NCBI GenBank assembly: GCA_024516035.1
Contig: CM044962.1
Coordinates: forward strand, 6,857,659 to 6,921,658
Reading direction: 5' to 3'
DNA from: Bactericera cockerelli
Lineage: Eukaryota > Arthropoda > Insecta > Hemiptera > Triozidae
DNA length: 64,000 nt
Program-made: the position numbers and the translations under genes
Notes under the pieces: model-generated
What the model saw: the letters and a program-made list of their open reading frames with translations, nothing else
What the model was told of the DNA's origin: nothing
Databases searched by the model: none
Shown here: positions 22,440-32,530 of the stretch, one piece after another
How positions within the stretch are numbered: position 1 is the stretch's first letter
Layout: every line of letters starts with the position of its first letter

Positions 22440-22565
22440 TATAGCAAACATAGAAGGATTATCGCGGTGTAAACATGCCCTGGGAACAATATTATTTCTC
22501 ATGTAATACATGGTAACAATCAGGTAGTCGCCTATCGCGGTGTAAACATGCCCTGGGAACAACAA
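22440..22565 (-). repeat. Two copies of a 3' splice site and exon start
   Basis: ATCGCGGTGTAAACATGCCC then TGGGAACAA occurs at 22460-22490 and again, with GGTAGTCGCCT before it, at 22523-22563. Both repeat the plus-strand text of 22180-22215, the first 25-35 bases of the exon at 21995-22203 plus its acceptor. They offer alternative acceptors without the rest of the exon. Confidence 0.85.
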
Positions 22566-22967
22566 TATTATTATTATTATTAAACATGTTGGATCAGGTT
22601 TTATTTACAAATTTACATTTTTTTACAATAATAATTAGAGAGAGACACAAATTGTTCATATATTTTAAATAAATACAATCGCGGCTGTCTACCTTTGGTA
22701 GATTGCTAATACACAGCATACTCATCAATCCAGAAGATATTAGCTTTCTCAATGTTGGGGGTTTTTCTAATTTTTTTTTCTTTCATTTATTCTTTAACTT
22801 CTTCTTTCCAATTTCAGTTTCAATCATACTCCATGTATGTGGTGATGGAGGATATATATATGGAGTTTATTAAACATGTTGGATCAAGTTTTATTTATAA
22901 ATTTACATTTTTTTACAATAATAATCAATACTAATAACACCTACTGTATGATGACTAAAACTATAAT
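22566..22967. other. Intron with a duplicated ACATGTTGGATCAGGTTTTA stretch
   Basis: TTAAACATGTTGGATCARGT followed by TTTATTTAYAAATTTACATT occurs near 22580 and 22868, about 288 bp apart. No coding exon seen. Confidence 0.5.
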
Positions 22968-23112
22968 ATAAAGTTATCATATTTCTGTTAATCACTTTCG
23001 TGATGTCACAACTACTCTAACTCGCTTTACTAAATCCACGCTGAAACCGGGACTTGAACCACCGACCTCCAGGTTACAAGTCCGACGCCTGATCGATGAA
23101 GCTACTGAGGTA
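22968..23112 (-). mobile_element. tRNA-derived SINE, family D
   Basis: Minus-strand head, GGTTCAAGTCC B box and ATCACGAAAGTGATTAACA body as in the other family D copies. Confidence 0.75.
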
Positions 23113-23144
23113 AAACTATAATATATATTTATTTACAAAATTAT

Positions 23145-23290
23145 TTATAATATATAAAAAAGGCTTTCCAAGTCTGAGGAACGAGGCACTGTGCCCATCA
23201 CAGCTGCTGCATTTCCTCTCTGGATACACAGAGAAATACTCTGTTTCAAAAAGGAGGTCGACCTTTTCTCTCCTGATGACTGTATGATGA
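23145..23290 (-). pseudogene. LINE 3'-end coding fragment
   Basis: Encodes FLKQSISLCIQRGNAAAVMG and TVPRSSDL. The motif LxIQRGNAAxVxGT is the extreme C-terminus of many arthropod LINE polyproteins. A second related fragment lies at 62550-62838. Confidence 0.6.
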
Positions 23291-23334
23291 TGTATAATAT
23301 TGTAATGGATATTCGGGGAGGTATATCCATTACA

Positions 23335-23620
23335 CCGTGTAGTCATGTTAGCGCGTGAGTTAGCGCGCTAGGCATTGCACGCATGGTGACCTGGGTTCGA
23401 TTCCCAGCGGAGTAGGATATTTTCTGCTCTGTACTTGAATGTTCGGGGTCCACTCATACCTCGTGAGGAAAAATGAGTAGCTGCTTTGATGTGAAGCAGC
23501 GACCAGTGGCAGAATCATGGGCAAAAAAAATAATACAAGATATTGAAAATTGAATTGGTAAAGTCCTATGATTCTGCGCTACCCACTAAAATTGTGACAT
23601 AATAACACTAAGAAAAAACA
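23335..23620 (+). mobile_element. tRNA-derived SINE, family E
   Basis: Head with GCGCGCTAGGCATTGCACGC, then GGTGACCTGGGTTCGATTCC (B box), body TTCGGGGTCCACTCATACCT and GAAGCAGCGACCAGTGGC, tail ACTAAAATTGTGACATAATA. Copies lie at 50530-50826 (minus) and 60366-60660 (plus) in the inverted arms of the SIRT6 intron element, with a fragment at 48480-48600. Confidence 0.82.
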
Positions 23621-24007
23621 TTATTATTATTATTATATTCGGGGAGGTAAAGATTCTCAATTACAATTCAATTTAAATTTCTGATTTTCTTCAAAACATA
23701 ATACAAAATAAAATTCTGAATGTTTTTCCTCTAATATGTAAAAACAACACTCATCTTAGAAGCCAAATAAAAATGGCTTAGAATGGGCTGAATGGGTCCT
23801 CTGTATAAAAAAAAAAAACAATAGGGTAGAACCCAACATCCAAAGTAAGGGGACGAAAATAATCCGACACCGCCGGGATTCGAACCCTGGAGTGGAAGCC
23901 GAGTGGTATGACTGGACCCAGGACATTCAAGTACAGAGAAGAAACAAATCTGCGCCTCTGGGGATTGAACCCAGGGCACCGTATCCTTGCAGTAGCGTGC
24001 ACTAGCT
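23621..24007. other. Intron with SINE remnants
   Basis: 23870-23900 and 23955-23980 carry minus-strand B-box-like GGGATTCGAACCC and GGATTGAACCCAG, from eroded tRNA-SINEs. The text leads directly into the minisatellite. Confidence 0.5.
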
Positions 24008-25440
24008 GCCACACAAACCTCACCCAGCCTCGGTAGGGTCGGAAATTTGTCTACCGTCCACTCACCCAGCCTGGGTAGGGTCGGAAATGTCTCTACCACC
24101 TCCACTCACCCAGCCTGGGTAGGGTCGGAAATGTCTCTACCGTCCAATCACCCAGCCTCGGTAGGGTCGGGAAATGTCTCTACCGTCCACTCACCCAGCC
24201 TCGGTACGGTCGGAAATATCTCTACCACCTCCACTCACCCAGCCTGGGTAGGGTCGGAAATGTCTCTACCACCTCCACTCACCCAGCCTTGGGTAGGGTC
24301 GGAAATGTCTCTACCGTCCACTCACCCAGCCTGGGTAGGGTCGGAGGAAATGTCTCTACCGTCCACTCACCCAGCCTCGGTAGGGTCGGGAAATGTCTCT
24401 ACCGTCCACTCACCCAGCCTGGGTAGGGTCGGAGGAAATGTCTCTACCGTCCACTCACCCAGCCTCGGTAGGGTCGGAGGAAATGTCTCTACCGTCCACT
24501 CACCCGGCCTCGGTAGGGTCGGAGGAAATGTCTCTACCGTCCACTCACCCAGCTTCGGTAGGGTCGGAGGAAATGTCTCTACCGTCCACTCACCCAGCCT
24601 CGGTAGGGTCGGAGGAAATGTCTCTACCGTCCACTCACCCAGCTTCGGTAGGGTCGGGAACTGTCTCTACCGTCCACTCACCCAGCCTCGGTAGGGTCGG
24701 GAAATGTCTCTACCGTCCACTCACCTAGACTCGTGAGAGCGCTGGCCGCAGCCTGAGTGTCCTTGCACTTTATGGCGTGCACTAGCTGCCACACAAACCT
24801 CACCCAGCCTCGGTAGGGTCAGAATTGTCTCTACCGTCCACTCACCCAGCCTCGGTAGGGTCGGAGGAAATTGTCTCTACCGTCCACTCACCCAGCCTGG
24901 GTAGGGTCGGAGGAAATGTCTCTACCGTCCACTCACCCAGCCTTGGTAGGGTCGGGAAATGTCTATACCGTTCACTCACCCAGCCTCGGTAGGATCGGGA
25001 AATATCTCTACCGTCCACTCACCTAGACTCGTGAGAGCGCTGGCCGCAGCCTGAGTGTCCTTGCACTTCATGGCGTGCACTAGCTGCCACACAAACCTCA
25101 CCCAGCCTCGGTAGGTTCGGGAAATGTCTCTACCGTCCACTCACCCAGCCTCGGTAGGGTCGGAGGAAATGTCTCTACCGTCCACTCACCTAGACTCGTG
25201 GAAGCCGCTGGTCGCCGCCCTGAGTGTCCTTGCACTTCATGGCGTGCACTAGCTGCCACACAAACCTCACCCAGCCCAGGTAGGGTCGGAAATGTCTCTA
25301 CCGTCCACTCACCCAGCCTCGGTAGGGTCGGGAAATGTCTCTACCGTTCACTCACCCAGCCTCGGTAGGGTCGGGAAATGTCTCTACCGTCCACTCACCC
25401 AGCCTCGGTAGGGTCGGAGGAAATGTCTCTACCGTCCACT
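24008..25440 (-). repeat. Minisatellite from a 5S-SINE body, interleaved with exon fragments
   Basis: About 30 units of 40-47 bp: CTCACCCAGCCTCGGTAGGG, TCGG(GA/AGG)AAATGTCTC, TACCGTCCA. The ACACAAACCTCACCCAGCCT core matches the reverse strand of the 5S-SINE body (compare 3850-3880). Three inserts (24725-24788, 25023-25086, 25190-25254) are the last ~64 bases of the TTC28-like exon at 27217-27421 with its donor. On the minus strand each unit also carries GGGTGAGTGG, a donor-like sequence. Confidence 0.9.
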
Positions 25441-27216
25441 CACCTAGACTCGTGAGAGACTCGTGACTCACCTAGACTCGTGAGAAACTCGTGACTCACC
25501 TAGACTCGTGACTCACCTAGACTCGTGACACACCTAGACTCGTGACTCACCTAGACTCGTAACTCACCTAGACTCGTGAATCACCTAGACTCGTGAGAGA
25601 CTCGTGACTCACCTAGACTCGTGACTCACCTAGACTCGTAACTCACCTAGACTCGTGAATCACCTAGACTCGTGAGAGACTCGTAACTCACCTAGACTCG
25701 TGAGAGACTCGTGACTCACCTAGACTCGTGACACACCTGAGACTCGTAGACTCTACAGACTCGTGACTCACCTAGACTCGTGACACACCTAGATTCGTGA
25801 GAGACTCGTGACTCACCTAGACTCGTGAGAGACTCGTGACTCACCTAGACTCGTGACTCACCTAGACTCGTGACTCACCTAGACTCGTGACTCAACTAGA
25901 CTCGTGACTCACCTAGACTCGTGACTCACCTAGACTCGTGAGAGACTCGTGACTCACCTAGACTCGTGAATCACCTAGACTCGTGAGAGACTCGTGACTC
26001 ACCTAGACTCGTGACTCACCTAGACTCGTAACTCACCTAGACTCGTAACTCACCTAGACTCGTAACTCACCTAGACTCGTGACTCACCTAGACTCGTAAC
26101 TCACCTAGACTCGTAACTCACCTAGACTCGTGAGAGACTCGTGACTCACCTAGACTCGTGAGAGACTCGTGACTCACCTAGACTCGTGACTCACCTAGAC
26201 TCGTAACTCACCTAGACTCGTAACTCACCTAGACTCGTGAATCACCTAGACTCGTGAGAGACTCGTGACTCACCTAGACTCGTGACTCACCTAGACTCGT
26301 GACACACCTAGATTCGTGAGAAACTCGTGACTCACCTAGACTCGTGAGAGACTCGTGACTCACCTAGACTCGTGACTCAACTAGACTCGTGACTCACCTA
26401 GACTCGTGACTCACCTAGACTCGTGAGAGACTCGTGACTCACCTAGACTCGTGAATCACCTAGACTCGTGAGAGACTCGTGAATCACCTAGACTCGTAAC
26501 TCACCTAGACTCGTAACTCACCTAGACTCGTAACTCACCTAGACTCGTGACTCACCTAGACTCGTAACTCACCTAGACTCGTAACTCACCTAGACTCGTA
26601 ACTCACCTAGACTCGTGACTCACCTAGACTCGTAACTCACCTAGACTCGTAACTCACCTAGACTCGTGAATCACCTAGACTCGTGAGAGACTCGTGACTC
26701 ACCTAGACTCGTGACTCACCTAGACTCGTGACACACCTAGATTCGTGAGAAACTCGTGACTCACCTAGACTCGTGAGAGACTCGTGACTCACCTAGACTC
26801 GTGACTCAACTAGACTCGTGACTCACCTAGACTCGTGACTCACCTAGACTCGTGAGAGACTCGTGACTCACCTAGACTCGTGAATCACCTAGACTCGTGA
26901 GAGACTCGTGAATCACCTAGACTCGTGACTCACCTAGACTCGTGAGAGACTCGTGACTCACCTAGACTCGTGACTCACCTAGACTCGTGACTCACCTAGA
27001 CTCGTGACTCACCTAGACTCGTGACTCACCTAGACTCGTGACTCACCTAGACTCGTGACTCACCTAGACTCGTGACTCACCTAGACTCGTAACTCACCTA
27101 GACTCGTGACTCACCTAGACTCGTGACTCACCTAGACTCGTGACTCATCTAGACTCGTGACTCACCTAGACTCGTGACTCACCTAGACTCGTAACTCACC
27201 TAGACTCGTAACTCAC
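25441..27216 (-). repeat. 17-bp minisatellite built from an exon end and GTGAGT donor, about 100 copies
   Basis: The minus-strand unit TCACGAGTCTAGGTGAG equals the last 12 bases of the exon at 27217-27421 (TCACGAGTCTAG) plus its splice donor GTGAG. Variants have GTGAGT, GTTACG or an extra TCTCACGAGTC. Higher-order blocks of several hundred bases recur (for example 25990-26350 and 26480-26840). Because 17 is not a multiple of 3 and the unit holds TAG, reading through would soon terminate. Confidence 0.94.
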
Positions 27217-27421
27217 CTAGACTCGTGAGAGCGCTGGCCGCTGCCTGCGTGTCCTTGCACTTCATGGCGAGCACCAGCTGATAGCGGTGCGACTGGAGCG
27301 CCTCCTCGAGGCTGGCCTTGGAGAAGTAGGCGGAGCCTAGGTTCCCGTGGGCGCGGCACTCCCCGCCCACATCTCCCAGGGACTTGGCTACGGCGAGGTC
27401 CTGCTGCATGTAGTTGATAGC
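27217..27421 (-). CDS. TTC28: TTC28-like gene, coding exon 4 in this window (TPR repeats)
   Basis: 205 bp exon, acceptor TGTCGCCCCCAG, donor GTGAGTTACG. Frame: AINYMQQDLAVAKSLGDVGG, ECRAHGNLGSAYFSKASLEE, then HRYQLVLAMKCKDTQAAASA and LTSLG. Vertebrate TTC28 has YMQQDLDVAKTLGDQTGECRAHGNLGSAF in this place. Ends one base into a glycine codon completed by the exon at 21995-22203. The donor used could be this one or any of about 100 copies in the following 1.8 kb. Confidence 0.94.
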
Positions 27422-27510
27422 CTGGGGGCGACAGTCGATTACAATAGTCATAATTATTATTGGAATTCAAAAAACCTATAATTCTTATAATTATAATTAT
27501 AACTAGTCTG

Positions 27511-27716
27511 TCCAGGTAGCTCAGTGGTAAAGGCGGCACTCTATGAATCCGGAGATTCCAGATGTCGTGGGTTCGAAACCCATCCAGGACATGACAAGTT
27601 ATCTTCCCATTTGGGATTTTTACCACATAATAATATGTCTTGGGCTTACTGCTCGAATAATGGGACTTTAGTAGTCTTAATTGGGCAGTATAAATAAGGC
27701 GATATTATTATTATTA
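27511..27716 (+). mobile_element. tRNA-derived SINE, family A
   Basis: CCAGGTAGCTCAGTGGTAAA head, GGGTTCGAAACCC B box, body to TAAATAAGGCGATATTATTA. Complete-looking copy. Confidence 0.85.
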
Positions 27717-28680
27717 TTGGATTATGGAATGGCCTTGCCTACGAATGCCAAGAAGGAGAATAAAAATCTTTATCCATGAAAACATTAATTTAATGATTTG
27801 AACATAAAAGCTGTAGCCAAGCTGGCTACAACAACAACAACAGCGACCTTAGCGTCCATTTCCGTATAGGGGTTAATTAAGCAAAGTGGCCTTTATTTAA
27901 GCTCTACTATACGTGGTTTCTTTTTGTATATGACCTTTTGATACACCCTGTTATGTAATGTTGCTTATCTTAGTAAAAAAAAATTCTAGTTTCTATCTCT
28001 CTGGTTATTTTTGTTTTTACCATTGCTAGTATTTCCCTCTGGTTAATCCAAACCAAAACACCAGGTTCGTTAATGGACAAAATCGAGAACTTAAGTCATG
28101 ACTTAGAACCGATGCTAAGTACGCAAATCGAGACTGAGCTCCACTATATTACAAAAAGGTCTATTAATCATTAGTTCACTTAAGGCGAAAATAATAGACA
28201 AATTCAATAACTCAAGTCATTGCTAAGAGTCTGTTTTCCCTATCTTACAAAGTACGCAATCCGTGACAGTGCACCTGTGTAATATTCTTCTTCTTCTTTT
28301 TTTATTCTGTATTATCCCGATTTTGCAGGGTCAACGTTGTTCAACTTCATGGTTGAGGTCGGTTGGTTTTGGCACATTTTCACGGCTGGATGCCCTTCCT
28401 AACGCCAACGATTCTATTTGATTTAACGTCCTGGATTAGGACGGGGGTTTTACCCTCCATTTGCTGGGAATCGTACCAGCTAATACCCACAGTAACAAAG
28501 GATTGGGTGGAAGAGATTGCCACAGGCAATAACCCCGCCCTCTAGGTAGGACATTGTTATTTTCTTTTTTACTTATTTATTTTGTCATTTGTTTGTTTGT
28601 TTTTTTTTTTTTTTTTCTTAATTTTATACTGTTACCATTATACTTTGTCCTCCTAATAAAGCTTAAAAAAAAAAAAATAC
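27717..28680. other. Intron with SINE/LINE remnants
   Basis: 28300-28560 holds 5S-SINE-related body text (GGCTGGATGCCCTTCCTAAC, TTTGCTGGGAATCGTACCAG) and a GGTGGAAGAGATTGCCACAG stretch seen also at 21240. Poly-T at 28598. No exon seen. Confidence 0.5.
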
Positions 28681-28681
28681 C

Positions 28682-28999
28682 TCACCCAGCCTAGGTAGGC
28701 CCGGAAATATTACTAATAATAAATAAAAAAAATTAACCTCACCCATCCTAGGTAGGGCCGGAAATATTACTAATAATAATAAAAAAAATTAACCTCACCC
28801 AGCCTAGGTAGGGCCGGAAATACTACTAATAAAAATACCTTATCCAGAGAGTTGAGAGCCCAGTACGCGGAGGAGAGCGCGGAGAACACGCTGCCTCTCA
28901 GCTTGAGAGAGCAGGTGCCTATCTTGAGGGCGGCCTCTATCGTACCTCACCTAGCCTAGGTAGGGCCGGAAATATTACTAATAATAATAAAAAAAATAC
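28682..28999 (-). repeat. Short tandem repeat plus duplicated 3' part of the next exon
   Basis: Three units of about 58 bp (CCTCACCCAGCCTAGGTAGG, GCCGGAAATATTACTAATAA) precede 28839-28937, which copies the last 99 bases of the exon at 29000-29232 including its donor, with about five substitutions. A fourth unit then leads to the real exon. The fragment lacks an acceptor, so it is a donor-only partial exon. Confidence 0.88.
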
Positions 29000-29232
29000 C
29001 TTATCCAGAGAGTTAAGCGCCCAGTACGCGGAGGAGAGCGCGGAGAACACGCTGCCCCTCAGCTTGAGAGAGCAGGTGCCTATCTTGAGGGCGGCCTCCA
29101 GCACCTGCACGGCACACGAGTAGTTCCCCGACCCCGCCCCCAGCAGCTCCTGCCCCACCACGGAGATGAGGACGAACGGGCTCTTGTCCAGATTCATCGC
29201 TTCCAGCTGCTGGAAGGTGGGCTCCAGAGTGT
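29000..29232 (-). CDS. TTC28: TTC28-like gene, coding exon 3 in this window
   Basis: 233 bp exon, acceptor TTTATTTTTCCAG, donor GTATTTTTT. Encodes TLEPTFQQLEAMNLDKSPFV, then a segment with SVVGQELLGAGSGNYSCAV and EAALKIGTCSLKLRGSVFSA and LSSAYWALNSLDK. The GTCSLKLRGSVFSALSSAYW block is a hallmark of TTC28. It joins in phase to 29786-29933 (split codon) and 27217-27421. Its 3' 99 bases are copied at 28839-28937 and its 5' 71 bases at 29478-29548. Confidence 0.95.
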
Positions 29233-29477
29233 CTGGAAAAATAAATAATAAGGGAAAATCTTTACTATTTAATAATTTATTGTTTTAATAATTACGTACC
29301 TTTTAGTATAATATTGTAATGCTTGATTGAGTGGTCACTATAACACTATGTGTCATTCAATCTTGCAAGTAACACACTTCTCTTAGAAGCTCTTCAAAGC
29401 TTAGGAGAAGTACCTTTGTATTAATGTTTCTTTATAAAGAAAATAAATAAATAAACTATTATTATTATTATTATGTA

Positions 29478-29548
29478 GGAGATGAGAAGGAAAGGGCTCT
29501 TGTCCAGATTCATGGCTTCCAGCTGCTGGAATGTGGGCTCCAGAGTGT
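29478..29548 (-). repeat. Duplicated 5' part of a TTC28-like exon with acceptor
   Basis: Copies the first 71 bases of the exon at 29000-29232 with about five substitutions; AG and a weaker polypyrimidine tract are retained. There is no donor, so it is an acceptor-only partial exon about 245 bp upstream of the real one. Confidence 0.85.
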
Positions 29549-29785
29549 CTGGGAGAATGAATAATAGATGTATGTTCTGATATTCATGTACATCTAGTAC
29601 AACTTCTCACTTTTCTCTTTATACTGATTAAAATAGAGAGGTAAGTTGATGATATGAATATTAGGAACTATTTTACCTGCTGATGAGAACAAAAAAGCTC
29701 GAAACAGCTGTCTAGGTATGTTTTGATATTCATGCACATCTAGTACAACTTCTCACTTTTCTGTTTATACTGATGTAGGACTTAC

Positions 29786-29933
29786 TTCTGAGGGGGGATT
29801 TCATGGAGGCTTCTATGAGTCCTGAGAGGAGCTGGGCGGACTTGGGATCGACAGCCAGACCACAGCTGAAAGCTGCCAGCGCCTCTCCGTACTTGCCCAG
29901 ACACTGAAGAGCTACACCTTGTCTGTAGTACGC
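29786..29933 (-). CDS. TTC28: TTC28-like gene, coding exon 2 in this window (TPR repeat)
   Basis: 148 bp exon, acceptor TTTCATTTTCCAG, donor GTAAGTCC. Frame AYYRQGVALQCLGKYGEALA, AFSCGLAVDPKSAQLL, EASMKSPLR. It corresponds to AYFRQGVALQYLGRHADALA of vertebrate TTC28 and completes the N-terminal TPR begun in the exon at 30839-31090. Ends one base into a codon continued at 29232. Confidence 0.94.
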
Positions 29934-30170
29934 CTGGAAAATGAAAAAAAGGAATTAGATATATTAAGGAACAATTATAATCCAATGATTTTGAGGTGCT
30001 GATTACGAATTTGACGGTCATTTTTGGCTAACTGTTACCATTGAGTACGCCTGGAACATGAAAAAAAGGAATTAGATAGATAAATTAAGGAACAATTATA
30101 AACCAATGATTTTGAGGTGCTGATTACGAATTTGACGGTCATTTTTGGCTAACTGTTACCATTTGAGTCA
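29934..30170. repeat. Tandem duplication (about 120 bp) carrying a copied 3' splice site
   Basis: AAGGAATTAGATA through GAGGTGCTGATTACGAATTT and GACGGTCATTTTTGGCTAAC occurs at about 29950-30040 and 30065-30165. The second copy begins with GAGTACGCCTGGAACATG, repeating the first bases of the exon at 29786-29933 and its acceptor. Similarly, 29570-29635 and 29716-29775 repeat a TTCTGATATTCATGTACATC segment. Confidence 0.8.
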
Positions 30171-30838
30171 CCAGTGGCGGAATTTGACTTCTTTTTGAGT
30201 GATCAGGAAAGTAGTGTGGTGTCACACCCAGTTTTTATCTATATTAAATTGAATAACATATTTTATAACCACTATGTATATGTATAGGTATAAATATAAC
30301 TTTTACTGTAAATGAAATTAATAATAAAGGCCATTTTACATAATTAATTTATTTATTCAGCTCAGTCTTTTTTTTCTCAACAAATACTTGAAATATATTT
30401 ATTTACATAAATATAATCATCTTCTTCCTTTTTAATCACAAAGTTTCAGTATGGTCCTGAGTGCGTTAGCATGTGTTGGACAGTACCATTACAAGAAAGG
30501 CATTTTTGTATATAAAATTCTGCAAATTTAAATGTTTTTAATTTAAATTTCTATTTTAGTTAATTTTATTCTTAGTTATATTATTTTACTTTTAAGACTC
30601 AAATCTGGACTTTGCAGACCCACCTATGTTTTTTAAAGAGAACACAAAACTTGTTCTCTATGAATCAAATCATAGCTTATAATTTATAATACATAATAGA
30701 TAGGATAGTTTTAGACATTTTACTTAGTAATTGCCCTCGTTTGCACGGCGTTTAGTAAAATTAAAAAAAAAAAATTGATTGTTTTTGTAAATTAATAGAT
30801 CTTTATTGGCATTGTTATTTATTTTTTTATAGTCTCAC
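30171..30838. other. Intron sequence
   Basis: Begins CAGTGGCGGAATTTGAC, resembling a hAT-like end, but no matching second end was found. Otherwise AT-rich without features. Confidence 0.45.
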
Positions 30839-31090
30839 CTTGGGCCAGTTCGGGTTGATCTCCCGCGCCCGGCTAGCATCAGCCAGGGCCCGCTGGAACT
30901 GTCCCATCTTGAGAAACGCGGCCGAGCGATTCGAATAGATGATGTAGTTGTGCGGGTCGAGATCCAGGGCCTCGCCGTACAGAGCCACGGCGCGGCCGAA
31001 GTCCCCGCCCTGGCAGGCCGCATTCGACTCGCGTACCTTCTCCAGGAAGAGGGCCTCGCTAGCGGCCGGCAGCTCAGAGGTGCCCTTGAC
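30839..31090 (-). CDS. TTC28: TTC28-like gene, coding exon 1 in this window (N-terminal TPR)
   Basis: 252 bp exon, acceptor ATATTCATTTCAG, donor GTGAGACT, phase 0 at both ends. Encodes VKGTSELPAASEALFLEKVR, ESNAACQGGDFGRAVALYGE, then ALDLDPHNYIIYSNRSAAFL and INPNWPK. This is the first TPR of TTC28 (vertebrate FVEKVRQSNQACHDGDF ... YSNRSAAY). The exon opens with a splice acceptor, so the start codon lies upstream in an exon I could not find. TTC28 is a cytoplasmic, multi-TPR scaffold-like protein. Confidence 0.93.
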
Positions 31091-31829
31091 CTGAAATGAA
31101 TATGAATATTTATTGTAATTATACAAGTTGTGTGTTTACAAAACAATTATAAAATAAATTTAAGATCTAAAAAAACAAAAAATAAAATAAAAAATAATAA
31201 AAAATATATCATCAATGTTAATTAGAATTTGACTTTGTTTACTTATTTTTACATAACTTTTGTGGTGAAGAGGACAAAAGATGTGTCTTCATACTCTAAA
31301 CGTTAGCATAAAGATGTTGAAAAGAAAAGGTTTTGTAAATCAGGCCAGTTAAATTTACATTTTACTTTTCATTTACCACAAAAAAGTTATTTATCACTTT
31401 TTTTATTGCAAGTGTAGAGTTTTTGATAGGTACTAATACCACTTCAATTAATAATTATGATACCATGTTCATACAGATAACTTACATTATTTTAATTCTG
31501 AAAATATATGATATTAGAAATACCTATTACATACATACTTCAAGTTAATGTCATGGCAAGATTAACATGTATGTATGAGTGGATCAAAGTTAAAGTAGAG
31601 GGAACCTATGAAATGTTAATCCAAGCCAGGATTCAAACTCAGGCTTTAAAAGTGAATTTAATTTTTGAGTAAAATGAGAAAAAAAATTGTCTGATAATCC
31701 AGCATGTTTGGGACCGGCTTGGTGCTCGACTACCAAAAATTCTGGTCTATCAGGTGGTACCACTTTTATTTACTGTAGGCTTTGCCCTAAAACGAATGTA
31801 TGTACAATGTACTAATGTACATTCATACA
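31091..31829. other. Noncoding sequence upstream of the first visible TTC28-like exon
   Basis: AT-rich; no exon, tRNA head or repeat recognised. The gypsy element starts at 31834. Confidence 0.5.
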
Positions 31830-31833
31830 TAAA

Positions 31834-32207
31834 AGATATAAGTGGGGATCTCCCACTTGTGTTTTTAAAAAAAGTTTATTTTCCAAAAACTGAAAATGAC
31901 AAAGTCTTTAAAAATACTTAATATCGAAAAATGAACTTAATTATATTTTTAAATATGCAATTGACATATCAAAATGAATGAAAGATAATTATTAGAACAT
32001 TTAAAAGAAAATAATATAATTATGAAATAATAAAATACTTAATTAATAAAATGTGAATTAAATAGATCGCAAATTTATTTTATCGATCAGCGACAATGCT
32101 CGATGCAAGTCCTGAATCAATCTGCCCGTCGGACCCTACCAATGGCTATTGTCAGAAGGACAATAGCTGATTTTTTAATACAGTCAGCATTTATGGTGGC
32201 TGTAACT
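31834..32207 (-). repeat. 3' LTR of the gypsy element
   Basis: 374 bp, identical by eye to 38715-39088. It contains GCTATTGTCCTTCTGACAAT with AGC following, a 9 bp-stem hairpin, and AT-rich stretches with AATAAA-type signals. Confidence 0.95.
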
Positions 32208-32220
32208 CCTCCACCCTTAG
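32208..32220 (-). other. Polypurine tract
   Basis: Minus-strand AAGGGTGGAGG directly before the 3' LTR, the expected place for plus-strand priming. Confidence 0.7.
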
Positions 32221-32530
32221 AACTTTGCATCCCCTGGGAGGGAGGGATTGGGATTGATTCCCAGATTTGTTGAAGAGTTACATGCTAGCTTAATTTGTGG
32301 AAGAACATTTTCTGGTTCACGTTTCTTAAATAGATGTAGTATCTGTAAATATAGATTAGATTTCCTAATTATCAGTATCAGTGATGAAATGGATACAGAG
32401 AGGGTAATACACATTAGTATTTTCCAAGGGTTCAATGAATTGTCTAAAGATTGAACATCTCTATTTGCTGGAGTCAGTTGGTTTAGCTTAATGTCATCTA
32501 AATTTAAATCATGAATCCTTATTTTGAAAT
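32217..32530 (-). pseudogene. Env-like C-terminal part (transmembrane segment), out of frame with the upstream part
   Basis: Open frame with a hydrophobic segment (KILMCITLSVSISSLILII) followed by a basic cytoplasmic-like tail; it ends at 32217. Position before the polypurine tract and a single C-terminal membrane span fit the end of an errantivirus envelope protein. It is one frame away from the upstream env-like frame, which stops at 32519, so a small indel near 32520-32530 has broken the gene. Described only; no repaired product is given. Confidence 0.6.

Noticed and set aside
24047..24728. Open frames rich in STVHSPSLGRVG repeats
   Set aside because: They are reading frames through the SINE-body minisatellite, with no start context, no splice logic and wrong-strand relative to the gene.
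25441..27216. CRISPR-like appearance (regular short repeats)
   Set aside because: There are no unique spacers, units are contiguous, the context is a eukaryotic intron and the unit is an exon end plus donor.
30174..30838. Second CAGTGGCGG-ended hAT element
   Set aside because: Only one end-like sequence was seen; no inverted partner or 8 bp duplication was found.
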